Assembly (NCBI GenBank): GCA_945878745.1
Contig: CAMDVY010000112.1
Coordinates: forward strand, 1 to 8,336
DNA: 8,336 bases
Direction of reading: 5' to 3'
From: Klebsiella pneumoniae
Lineage (GTDB): Bacteria; Pseudomonadota; Gammaproteobacteria; Pseudomonadales; Azotimanducaceae
A program made the position numbers and the translations under genes. The notes below the pieces were generated by a model. The model ran no database searches. It had not been told where the DNA came from and saw only the letters and a list, made by a program, of their open reading frames with translations. Shown one piece after another: positions 1-6,625 of this stretch (positions are counted from its first letter, which is position 1; each line of letters starts with the position of its first letter).

Positions 1-1056
1 CAGCAGGACATTCCCCACTTGTCGCTGATCCAGACCCTTGGTCTTCAGAATGAGTTCGAGCGCCTGATCCCAGGGCACATTCTTCAACCGCAAGGTGATA
101 CGACCAGCCACCGTGTCGCTGGCTACCAGATTCAGATCGGTAAAATCGGCGATCAACTGCAGGACAGAACGCACTTCAATATCCTGGAAATTCAGAGACA
201 GCTTTTCGCCACTGAATTTGAAAACGTCTTCCCGCTTTGCAACTTCCTCTTCACTGAGCTCTGACACTTCCACCGAGAGCTGGTTGTCGGCCTGGTAGGA
301 CAGGTAGTCGTAGTTGCCGGTTGCGGCAACGGTAATGCTGACATGATCGCCTTGCTGGACGGCATCCACCATCGTCACGGGCGTTGCGAAGTCGGTGACA
401 TCAAGACGACGACGTAGATTGGGCGGGAGCTGGGTATTGCGGATCTCTACGCGGATTTTACCCCCGTCACTTTCGACGTTTACCGGCGCTTTGGGATTGG
501 ACAACTGGATCATCACACGACCACCGCCGTCCTTGCCACGCCGGAAGTCCACGGCCTCAACTTGCGAGCCAACGATTGGCGCAGCACTCGTATACTGGGA
601 CGAGTCTGTAGCTTTACTTGGTGTCGGCACACCGCTGCCATCGCCGCCAACCAGCAAATAAAGTGTATTGCCTCTCACATCGGTGTCGTAGGCCACCAGA
701 CGAGTGAGATTGACGATCGCCCTGGTGCGGTCTTTTGTTGAGAGCACCGATACCTTGCGCGCATTCCCTGCACCCAGATCATGGTGCTTTTCAGCAAGTG
801 AACTCACCACGCCCGGCATATCGAGAACGATGCGCGCCGGTTGGTCAATCGTGTAACCCTGCGGCACCGGCGGCGTGCCATCAAAGGCCATACGGATTTC
901 CGTGCGGTCACCGGGCAAGGATGAAAATTCGATACCCGTGAGTCGCGCCGCCGCCGAGGCATGTTGCCCGACAGCCATCAACAGCAAGGCGAACAATCCA
1001 TAGAGGTACTGCGCGCTGACCATAGTTTTTTTCTTGTTCTTGTTTTGATTATTCAT
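1..1056 (-). CDS. pilQ: PilQ, type IV pilus outer-membrane secretin (N-terminal part; C-terminus outside the window)
   Basis: PilQ forms the outer-membrane secretin ring through which the type IV pilus passes. The frame is open for 352 codons to the left edge. Visible in order: a signal peptide with a very basic n-region (MNNQNKNKKKTM) and a hydrophobic core ending near ASA (residues 33-35); a first AMIN-like beta domain, about 38-115; a linker rich in Ser, Thr and Gly; a second AMIN-like domain, about 166-260; and a secretin N-terminal (STN/N0) domain from about 284 (SLNFQDIEVRSVLQLIADF) to the edge. AMIN domains bind peptidoglycan in this family. The second secretin N domain and the pore are missing only because the window ends. 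The ATG at 1056 overlaps the pilP stop as ATGA and has a very strong purine-rich ribosome-binding site; an internal ATG (residue 12) has none. Identity is supported by domain order and by its place after pilP. Confidence 0.96.
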   Translation of the reverse strand, partial: MNNQNKNKKKTMVSAQYLYGLFALLLMAVGQHASAAARLTGIEFSSLPGDRTEIRMAFDGTPPVPQGYTIDQPARIVLDMPGVVSSLAEKHHDLGAGNARKVSVLSTKDRTRAIVNLTRLVAYDTDVRGNTLYLLVGGDGSGVPTPSKATDSSQYTSAAPIVGSQVEAVDFRRGKDGGGRVMIQLSNPKAPVNVESDGGKIRVEIRNTQLPPNLRRRLDVTDFATPVTMVDAVQQGDHVSITVAATGNYDYLSYQADNQLSVEVSELSEEEVAKREDVFKFSGEKLSLNFQDIEVRSVLQLIADFTDLNLVASDTVAGRITLRLKNVPWDQALELILKTKGLDQRQVGNVLL

Positions 1057-1583
1057 GCTTCTTCCTCTCCTCCTCCCATGGCCACCGTACGCGCCCGCTC
1101 GACCCACCCACCGGTGCCGTCTGAAACGATTTCCATCAGTTGAATTTCAACTTCATCAACGGAAGTGATGCGCCCGTGGTCCGTGCCCATGTAGTCACCG
1201 ACCTGCACTTTGTGTACGCCGCCATCAGGATCGCGGACGAGACCAAACAACGTTTGCTGCGACAGCGTGCCAACCATCGCAAGCTCAGCGACCGGAAATT
1301 GTTCAAGGTATTGTTTTACCCGGTCCAGATTCGGCTTCACTTTGACGCCGTTCTTGCGCTCGACTGCCCGTACGAGAACTGGCGGCTCAAACGGCTGGCG
1401 TTTAGCGCTTGCCGAATAGGCAAACGGCTGAACCTGTTCAAACGGAGACAGAGGCTCAATCGTGCCTTTAGGTCTGGCGTCGACCTCTGCCATCCACGCT
1501 TCGATGTCCGCGAAATCTCCACCACTACACGCGGCGAGCAAAGAACTCAGCGCAAGCACCAGGGTCAGGCGTAATGACTTCAT
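1053..1583 (-). CDS. pilP: PilP, type IV pilus assembly lipoprotein
   Basis: PilP is the lipoprotein that joins the PilN/PilO inner-membrane complex to the PilQ secretin. With the ATG at 1583 it has 176 residues, normal for the family. It begins with a lipoprotein signal peptide ending in the lipobox LAAC (Cys19), then a low-complexity linker and the conserved beta domain at about 95-168. That domain carries the family-typical pieces MVGTL, GLV.D.DGGVHKV..GDYMG, GRI and EIV.DG.GGW.ER.RT. A GTG at 1586 would add one residue, but GGAGG at 1595-1591 lies 4 bases from the GTG and 7 from the ATG, so the ATG is preferred. The start then overlaps the pilO stop by one base (TGATG) and the stop overlaps pilQ by four. 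The C-terminus MGGGEEEA is unusually repetitive because it contains the pilQ ribosome-binding site. Confidence 0.96.
   Translation of the reverse strand: MKSLRLTLVLALSSLLAACSGGDFADIEAWMAEVDARPKGTIEPLSPFEQVQPFAYSASAKRQPFEPPVLVRAVERKNGVKVKPNLDRVKQYLEQFPVAELAMVGTLSQQTLFGLVRDPDGGVHKVQVGDYMGTDHGRITSVDEVEIQLMEIVSDGTGGWVERARTVAMGGGEEEA
1061..1077 (-). promoter_or_regulatory. Ribosome-binding site of pilQ, inside the pilP 3' end
   Basis: Read on the minus strand the stretch is GGGAGGAGGAGAGGAAG, ending 4 bases before the pilQ ATG. AGGAGG (1074-1069) lies 12 bases from the ATG and AGGA (1066-1063) lies 6 bases away, so there are two overlapping Shine-Dalgarno registers. The same bases encode the Gly-Gly-Gly-Glu-Glu-Glu tail of PilP. 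This strong site fixes the pilQ start at 1056. Confidence 0.8.
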
Positions 1584-2191
1584 CACACGCCCTCCAGATA
1601 GCGGTACGTCTTGGCGAGTATCGACATTTTCAGCCGTTGCGGATTTCCTTGCGGTTCTATCTTGAAATCATGCAACGTCACGATACGGGGCAGGTTGGCG
1701 ATAGCGCTGACAAATGCCCCGATCTTGTGATACTCACCTTCAACGACGATATCGATCGGCAACTCCACATAGAACTCAGAGCGCTGCTCAGGCTTAAGCG
1801 CAATGCTTTCAATCCTGAGTTCACTGTCAATGGCGGTGCGTGTGATGTCTTCAACCAGACCAGGCACTTCGGTATCGCTGGGCAACTGACGCAACAACGC
1901 ACCGAACGTCTCATTCATCTCCTGCTTTTGCAGGAGGTACGCTTCCAGGTTAGCCGCCTGCGCGGCCTTGTTTTCATAGTCGGCGCGCAGCTCGACTTCC
2001 TGTTGGGCAGTCATCTTCAACTCTGCACGCTTTTCAGAGAGGTAGAAGTAATATCCACCGCCTACAATCAGCACCACCAGGATCGACAGGAAGATGCCTT
2101 TAAGCGCAGTCGGCCATGCGCCGACGTTGTTGAAGTCCAGCTCGGATAGATTGACGCCTTGCAGCTGCTTGATTGAATCCTGCAACGCCAT
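1583..2191 (-). CDS. pilO: PilO, type IV pilus inner-membrane alignment protein
   Basis: PilO is a bitopic inner-membrane protein that pairs with PilN and helps carry signals between the cytoplasmic motor side and the PilP/PilQ side. The 202-residue product is close to the family's usual length of about 205. A short cytoplasmic N-terminus (LSELDFNNVGAWP near 15-27) is followed by one membrane segment, about 31-51. Next comes a charged coiled-coil stretch, about 52-105, rich in Glu, Lys, Gln and Ala. The C-terminal ferredoxin-like periplasmic domain, about 110-202, includes LPIDIVVEGEYHKIGAFVS and a final TYRYLEGV. The ATG at 2191 follows the pilN TGA by two bases. Only a weak AGGG lies 11 bases upstream, so I infer that translation depends on coupling to pilN. 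Confidence 0.96.
   Translation of the reverse strand: MALQDSIKQLQGVNLSELDFNNVGAWPTALKGIFLSILVVLIVGGGYYFYLSEKRAELKMTAQQEVELRADYENKAAQAANLEAYLLQKQEMNETFGALLRQLPSDTEVPGLVEDITRTAIDSELRIESIALKPEQRSEFYVELPIDIVVEGEYHKIGAFVSAIANLPRIVTLHDFKIEPQGNPQRLKMSILAKTYRYLEGV
1591..1595 (-). promoter_or_regulatory. Ribosome-binding site of pilP
   Basis: GGAGG on the minus strand lies 7 bases before the ATG at 1583 and only 4 before the alternative GTG at 1586. The spacing favours the ATG. The site lies within the last codons of pilO. Confidence 0.65.
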
Positions 2192-2193
2192 GA

Positions 2194-2808
2194 TCAGTTC
2201 TGCCCTGTCTCATTGGCGGCTTGTGCCGCGGGATCTGCTCCTTCTTCATCGGGAGCATTCGGATTCACCTGAGTGAAGGTGAGATCGAACACGGAAGCGC
2301 CTTTACCGTAAACGTTGCTGACGGCGTCTTCCTTGATGGTTTTTAGATTCGGCTCTGCGAACCATTCACTCGCATCGAGATTCCGCATCAGTGCCGAAAT
2401 CCGATTATTGGACTCCGACATACCACCGATGGATAAGCCGTTGCCTGCCATCTCAGCGCTGGAGAAGTGCACACCAGAGGGCAACGTCTGGACCATTTCA
2501 TCAAAAATGTGAACGATTGCCGGCCGGTTGCCCTGCAGTTCCTGAATGACACGCATCCGCTCTAGCAGTTCGGCGCGTTCTTCTTTCAGGTTGGCAATCT
2601 CCGCGATGCGTTCATCAAGCTGAGCAATTCGCCCCTGAAAGAATTCGTTTCGGGACTTCTGATAGGAGACTGAACCGTCGAGGTACTGCCCCCACGCGAG
2701 CACGACTACAAGCCCGATCAGCGCGACACCGCCCAGATTAAGGAGGAATTCCTTACGCTTGCGTTCTCGTTCCCATTCACGCCAGGGTAATAAGTTAATA
2801 TTTGCCAT
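2194..2808 (-). CDS. pilN: PilN, type IV pilus inner-membrane protein that binds PilM
   Basis: PilN is a bitopic inner-membrane protein whose cytoplasmic tail binds PilM and whose periplasmic domain pairs with PilO. Starting at the ATG at 2808, the protein has 204 residues and begins MANINLLPWREWERER. This holds the diagnostic INLLPWR motif at residues 4-10, which family members carry at the very N-terminus. One membrane segment follows at about 22-40, then a coiled-coil stretch at about 45-85 (ERIAEIANLKEERAELLER-like) and a ferredoxin-like periplasmic domain at about 90-182. The last 20 or so residues form an Ala-, Glu- and Asn-rich tail that looks disordered. An upstream in-frame ATG at 2838 would add MRVGHEEFYL, but this lies within pilM and displaces the PilM-binding motif. 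The chosen start overlaps the pilM stop by one base (TGATG) and has GAGGAG 9 bases upstream. Confidence 0.96.
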   Translation of the reverse strand: MANINLLPWREWERERKRKEFLLNLGGVALIGLVVVLAWGQYLDGSVSYQKSRNEFFQGRIAQLDERIAEIANLKEERAELLERMRVIQELQGNRPAIVHIFDEMVQTLPSGVHFSSAEMAGNGLSIGGMSESNNRISALMRNLDASEWFAEPNLKTIKEDAVSNVYGKGASVFDLTFTQVNPNAPDEEGADPAAQAANETGQN

Positions 2809-3869
2809 CAGGTAAAACTCCTCATGGCCAACCCGCATGCGATCATCATGGCTGGCGCATCATTGGCCAAAGCCTCTGCGTCGACATTGCCTGCCAGTGA
2901 CATGTCTACAAACGGGTTTGCCATGACAGTCGGCGTACCCAGTTTGTTCTCGATCATCTCCGCCAATCCATCGATCGAAGATGTCCCACCGGCGAGCACG
3001 ATGTAATCAACATCATCGTACTGGCTCGAAGAAAAGAAAAACTGTAACGAACGTGTCACCTGCTGCAGCACCGCTTCCTTGAACGGCTCCAGAACTTCAT
3101 CGAAGTAGTCATCTGGCAAACCACCTTGCTTCTTGGCCAGACCGGCTTCTTCGTAAGACAAACTGTAACGTCGCTGGATTTCCTCAGTGAGTTGTTTGCC
3201 GCCAAAAAGCTGTTCGCGGGTATAGATGGCGCGATCATCCACCAGCACCGACAGTGTTGTCATGGTCGCACCGATGTCGATGATGGCGACCACAAGCGCA
3301 TCCGGATTACTGCCGAGCTGCGGTTTTACCAGATCAAACGCACGCTTCATGGCGTGCGCCTCGATATCAACCACTGCCGCCTTCAGACCACCCAGACCCA
3401 GCACGGCTTCGCGCATCTCGACGTTTTCCTTGCGGCACGCAGCAAGCAAGACTTCGACCTGGTCGGGATTTCGCTCGGAGAGCCCTTGAACTTCGAAATC
3501 GATCGCGACTTCATCGAGCGGGTAAGGAATGTACTGATCCGCTTCAACGGTAATCTGGGTTTCCATTTCTTCATCACTGAGCGACGCATCCATTTCGATG
3601 GTCTTGGTGATGACAGCGGAACCCGCGACTGCGACCGCAACGCTTTTTGTACCCGGTTTGGCGCGAGCAATCACACGCTTGATTGCCTCAGCAACACCGT
3701 CCACATCGTTGATGTTTTTTTCCACCACAGCATTCGGTGGAAGCGGTTCTACGCCATATGCTTCGACGCGGTACCGATCACCGGATCTGGAAAGCTCCAA
3801 TAACTTGACGGAAGTGGAACTTATGTCGAGCCCAAGTAGAGTGGGCGCCTTCTTGTTGAACCAGGCCAC
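2808..3869 (-). CDS. pilM: PilM, actin-like cytoplasmic type IV pilus assembly protein
   Basis: PilM is a cytoplasmic nucleotide-binding protein of the actin/FtsA fold that docks on the PilN N-terminus and links the alignment complex to the pilus motor. From the GTG at 3869 it has 353 residues, as expected for the family. The first phosphate loop is GLDISSTSVKLLEL (13-26). A 1C-like region with QYIPYPLDEVAIDF lies near 105-120. The second phosphate motif is IDIGATMTT around Asp198 and Gly200. The adenosine motif is LAGGTSSIDG with Gly294-Gly295. A longer reading from the GTG at 3896 adds nine residues (MPAPLRNSN) absent from typical members, while AAGGAA lies 7 bases before the GTG at 3869, so I chose the shorter form. 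It is the first gene of the pilus operon and is divergent from mrcA. A run of seven A residues near codon 55 (3715-3721) is noted separately. Confidence 0.97.
   Translation of the reverse strand: MAWFNKKAPTLLGLDISSTSVKLLELSRSGDRYRVEAYGVEPLPPNAVVEKNINDVDGVAEAIKRVIARAKPGTKSVAVAVAGSAVITKTIEMDASLSDEEMETQITVEADQYIPYPLDEVAIDFEVQGLSERNPDQVEVLLAACRKENVEMREAVLGLGGLKAAVVDIEAHAMKRAFDLVKPQLGSNPDALVVAIIDIGATMTTLSVLVDDRAIYTREQLFGGKQLTEEIQRRYSLSYEEAGLAKKQGGLPDDYFDEVLEPFKEAVLQQVTRSLQFFFSSSQYDDVDYIVLAGGTSSIDGLAEMIENKLGTPTVMANPFVDMSLAGNVDAEALANDAPAMMIACGLAMRSFT
2818..2823 (-). promoter_or_regulatory. Ribosome-binding site of pilN
   Basis: GAGGAG on the minus strand ends 9 bases before the ATG at 2808 and lies within the last codons of pilM. 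It supports the shorter pilN start over the ATG at 2838. Confidence 0.7.
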
Positions 3870-3876
3870 GTTAGAA

Positions 3877-3882
3877 TTCCTT
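3877..3882 (-). promoter_or_regulatory. Ribosome-binding site of pilM
   Basis: AAGGAA on the minus strand lies 7 bases before the GTG at 3869. It decides between the two GTG starts (3869 and 3896), since no comparable site precedes 3896. Confidence 0.6.
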
Positions 3883-3921
3883 AATGGCGCGGGCACTTAC
3901 GTCCGTTTCGTGCGGCAGGAC

Positions 3922-3950
3922 ATTAAATACCACTCGAAGTACGAGAGCAA
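3922..3950 (-). promoter_or_regulatory. Candidate sigma-70 promoter of pilMNOPQ
   Basis: On the minus strand, TTGCTC (3950-3945) is a -35-like element matching 3 of 6 consensus bases. It is followed after exactly 17 bases by TTTAAT (3927-3922), a -10 matching 5 of 6. Transcription would begin near 3915, giving a leader of about 46 bases before the GTG at 3869. It is the best match in the divergent region on this strand, judged by eye. Confidence 0.45.
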
Positions 3951-3979
3951 TCGAGCTCAACGTAAATTCACGCAGAAGG

Positions 3980-4008
3980 TTGGTGCATCTAATCATGATT
4001 GATATCGT
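3980..4008 (+). promoter_or_regulatory. Weak candidate promoter of mrcA
   Basis: TTGGTG (3980-3985), 17 bases, then TATCGT (4003-4008) matches 7 of 12 consensus positions and would give a leader of about 30 bases. A TACAGT at 4033-4038 could instead act as a -10, which would place the start of the RNA almost at the ATG. Neither is strong, and the choice is not settled by the sequence. Confidence 0.22.
3991..4000. promoter_or_regulatory. 10-bp palindrome in the divergent promoter region
   Basis: AATCATGATT is a perfect palindrome lying inside the spacer of the weak mrcA promoter and about 40 bases upstream of the pilM -35 element. Such a position would suit a regulator of either gene, but a palindrome of this size in about 180 bases can easily arise by chance. 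I recognise no regulator consensus in it. Confidence 0.2.
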
Positions 4009-4047
4009 CTCCTCCCGCCCCATGAAAACAGCTACAGTATCTGTGCG

Positions 4048-6537
4048 ATGACTCTTCGAACCAGACCCATCCTCGGCTCAATTATCTGGGTCAGCAGCAT
4101 TGCATTTTGTGGTGTAGTGCTCACTCTTGCTGCTACCTACCTCTATCTTGATCCCCAGACCCCGCGAGCCGATACATTTCGGCAAGTTCGCCTCGAAACT
4201 CCGCTCAGAATTTTTTCCAGTGAGGGCCAGCTTCTTGCCGAGTTTGGTGAACGGCGCGCAATCCCAATTAGTATCGATCAAATCCCTCGTCACTTCCTCG
4301 ATGCTGTTGTCAGCATCGAGGACAAAAGATTCTACGAACATTCAGGAATTGATTTCGTTTCACTGTTGAACGATAGCCTGAATCTGATCAAGAACTACAT
4401 CATGGATGATGGCCTAGGCGCTGGTGCCAGCACAATCACCATGCAATTGGCAAGAAACGTGTCTTTTAGCCTTGAGCGCACCTTCATTCGCAAGTTCAAG
4501 GAGATGCTGCTCGCGCTAAAGATTGAGCAGGAGCTGACGAAGGACGAAATTCTCGAGCTGTATATAAACGTCGTTCCGTTCGGCAAGCGCGCATACGGTG
4601 CTGAGGCAGGCGCCCGAACCTACTACGGAAAGTCACTGGGCGAACTGGAACTATCCGAGTTGGCGATGCTCGCAGGCATCCCACAAGCACCGTCAGCTAA
4701 CAATCCAATCAACGGGCCAGAAAAAGCTCTGCTCAGAAGAGACACCGTGCTCGATCGGATGTTCGAGCAGGGCGCGATCAGTGAGGCAGAGTTGTCTGCC
4801 GCAAAAGCAAGACCACTGACAGCCAGACTTTTCGAGCCGCAACTCGACGTCGCCTCACCATACGCCGCAGAGTGGATTCGTCAGCAGCTCATCCAGTCTT
4901 TCCCGGATCTCTATACCGCCGGCTACGAAGTACACACGACGATCGACGCCAAGCTGCAAGCTGCAGCAACCAAGTCGCTGCGCGACGGCCTTGAAGCCTA
5001 TGATCGTCGTCACGGGTATCGTGGTCCTGAAGCACGGCTGCCCGTCGAACTCATCACCTTGCTGGCCACTGATCCCTCAGCCGGACGCGAGCAAGCGCGG
5101 GAGATCGTTCGCGCGCTGCCTGAACACGCCCGACTCGAAGCTGCAGCCACCGTCGTTATCAATGATGACAGCGCCGAACTGATTCTGACCTCCGGCGAAA
5201 TCGTGAGCATTTCTCTCGCCGACGCCAAATGGGCGCGAAGATACCTAAGCGTAGACAGCATCGGCCCTGCGCCAACACGCATGTCGGATATCTTGAAAGC
5301 TGGTGACATCGTCCGATTGAAGCAGCAAGAGGAACAGTGGGTACTGGCGCAAACACCTGCAGTACAGGGTGCACTGGTTTCGCTGGAGCCCGATACAGGC
5401 AAAGTACTGGCCATGTCAGGAGGCTACGACTTTGGATTGAACCAGTTCAACCATGCCACGCAGGCGGCTCGACAACCTGGTTCAGGATTCAAGCCATTCA
5501 TTTACGCTGCCGCACTGGCTGAAGGGCGAACAACCGCGACCACCTATATGGATGCTCCGCTGGTATTCCGTGAGCGAGGCCAAAGCCGTGAGTATCGGCC
5601 CAAGAACAGTGACAACAAATACAACGGACCAACGCGGCTGCGTCAGGCTCTTTATCGATCTGTGAATATCGTGACCATCCGGGTATTGCTGGACATAGGT
5701 GCAGGCCCCGCCATGCAATATGCCGCCAACTTCGGCTTTGATATCTCGAAATTTCCCCGAGACACCCAATTGGCCGTCGGGGGCGGAACGCTGACGTTGA
5801 CCCCGCTCGACATGGCACGAGCGTATTCGGTTTTCGCGAATGGTGGCTATCTCATTCAGCCATACGGCATCGAAAGCATGAAGAACAGCGAAGGTGAGGA
5901 ACTGTTGAACTCGAGACCACCACGCGTTTGTCACGAGCAGTTTGCTGTTGCAGAGGAAACGACCGACGAGGAAATCGTCGCGACATCGCCTGACGCTATC
6001 GACCCCGACAAATCGTCCGACACAGATATCGTCGCTGCACTGACGCCTGGTGATGCACCAGCACACAACTGCCTCGAACCGGCTATCGATACCCGTATCG
6101 CGTACATCATGCACGACATGTTGAAAGACGTAGTCCGGCGAGGCACCGCCAGACGCGCTCTGGTTCTGAAGCGCGCGGATCTGGCCGGCAAAACGGGCAC
6201 GACGGATGAAGCCGCCGACACCTGGTTCAATGGCTACACACCGGATGTCGCAACAACAGTATGGGTTGGTTTCAAGGACGTGCAGCCGCTGGGACGGCGG
6301 GAGTTTGGGTCAACAGTGCCACTTCCCATCTGGATCGACTACATGAAAGTAGCGCTTGCGGATCGCCCTGAGAAGTTTCTCGACCAGCCCGAAGGCATCG
6401 TCAACATGCGGGTTAGCGGTGGCGGTGTCAGTGAATTTGAGTACTTCCTTACTGAACACATGCCTTCCCAACGGCAGGAGGCTACTTCGCCAGTGATTCA
6501 ACAAACGGACACGATTCAGAGCGTGGATTTGTTCTGA
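4048..6537 (+). CDS. mrcA: Penicillin-binding protein 1A, bifunctional peptidoglycan synthase
   Basis: A class A PBP polymerises lipid II into glycan strands and cross-links the peptides on the periplasmic face of the inner membrane. The 829 residues match the family (about 820-850). A membrane anchor lies at about 11-33. The GT51 glycosyltransferase domain, about 50-230, has the motifs EDKRF (catalytic Glu91), GASTITMQ (126-133), RKFKEMLLALKIE (148-160) and ELYIN (Glu170). An OB-like insert typical of PBP1A lies at about 315-430. The transpeptidase domain has SGFK (Ser479, Lys482), SVN (538-540) and KTGT (715-718), so both activities look intact. Cys628 and Cys675 bracket a strongly acidic stretch discussed under findings. 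It is divergent from pilM, as ponA is in Pseudomonas. No clear Shine-Dalgarno precedes the ATG, but this start gives the expected short N-terminus before the anchor. Confidence 0.97.
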   Translation: MTLRTRPILGSIIWVSSIAFCGVVLTLAATYLYLDPQTPRADTFRQVRLETPLRIFSSEGQLLAEFGERRAIPISIDQIPRHFLDAVVSIEDKRFYEHSGIDFVSLLNDSLNLIKNYIMDDGLGAGASTITMQLARNVSFSLERTFIRKFKEMLLALKIEQELTKDEILELYINVVPFGKRAYGAEAGARTYYGKSLGELELSELAMLAGIPQAPSANNPINGPEKALLRRDTVLDRMFEQGAISEAELSAAKARPLTARLFEPQLDVASPYAAEWIRQQLIQSFPDLYTAGYEVHTTIDAKLQAAATKSLRDGLEAYDRRHGYRGPEARLPVELITLLATDPSAGREQAREIVRALPEHARLEAAATVVINDDSAELILTSGEIVSISLADAKWARRYLSVDSIGPAPTRMSDILKAGDIVRLKQQEEQWVLAQTPAVQGALVSLEPDTGKVLAMSGGYDFGLNQFNHATQAARQPGSGFKPFIYAAALAEGRTTATTYMDAPLVFRERGQSREYRPKNSDNKYNGPTRLRQALYRSVNIVTIRVLLDIGAGPAMQYAANFGFDISKFPRDTQLAVGGGTLTLTPLDMARAYSVFANGGYLIQPYGIESMKNSEGEELLNSRPPRVCHEQFAVAEETTDEEIVATSPDAIDPDKSSDTDIVAALTPGDAPAHNCLEPAIDTRIAYIMHDMLKDVVRRGTARRALVLKRADLAGKTGTTDEAADTWFNGYTPDVATTVWVGFKDVQPLGRREFGSTVPLPIWIDYMKVALADRPEKFLDQPEGIVNMRVSGGGVSEFEYFLTEHMPSQRQEATSPVIQQTDTIQSVDLF
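4295..4322. repeat. Perfect 11-bp inverted repeat (hairpin) within mrcA
   Basis: TCCTCGATGCT (4295-4305), loop GTTGTC (4306-4311) and AGCATCGAGGA (4312-4322) form a perfect stem in the mRNA. It spans codons for FLDAVVSIED, including catalytic Glu91 of the glycosyltransferase. No T tract follows, so it is not a standard terminator. Confidence 0.85.
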
Positions 6538-6625
6538 CCAACAGACCGCGCCCTGCCCGAAGCGGGATTGATCAACCGGATTCGTTCAGCCACCGTTGCA
6601 GGATCCCAAGACCACGAAACGAGGC
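6538..6625. other. Convergent intergenic gap, no clear terminator
   Basis: These 88 bases separate the ends of mrcA and the M48 gene. Only a 4-bp stem (CCCG, loop AAG, CGGG at 6556-6566) and the palindrome TTGATCAA nearby are visible, with no T tract on either strand. I see no gene and no convincing rho-independent terminator. Confidence 0.6.

Noticed and set aside
313..330. A 7-bp stem with a 4-base loop (GTTGCCG, GTTG, CGGCAAC) within pilQ.
   Set aside because: A stem this short is expected by chance in several kilobases of GC-rich coding DNA, and no T tract follows.
1574..2149. A 191-codon open frame on the plus strand, opposite pilO.
   Set aside because: It is antisense to pilO with no family resemblance and no separate regulatory signals; a mirror frame of a real gene.
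2808..2838. An upstream ATG extending PilN by ten residues.
   Set aside because: It would overlap pilM coding and move INLLPWR away from the N-terminus; the start at 2808 has a good ribosome-binding site.
3720..3742. A 7-bp inverted repeat (TTCCACC and GGTGGAA) next to a seven-T run in pilM, resembling a terminator.
   Set aside because: It is inside pilM near its 5' end. On the coding strand the hairpin is followed by A residues, and on the other strand no transcript is known to end there.
3126..3803. A 225-codon open frame on the plus strand, opposite pilM.
   Set aside because: It lies wholly antisense to a clearly identified pilM, has no recognisable domain, and its composition (many His, Asp, Arg and Phe) is that of a reversed coding frame.
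5482..6114. A 210-codon open frame on the minus strand, opposite the mrcA transpeptidase region.
   Set aside because: It is fully antisense to conserved PBP1a motifs, shows no signal or domain, and has a composition typical of a shadow frame.
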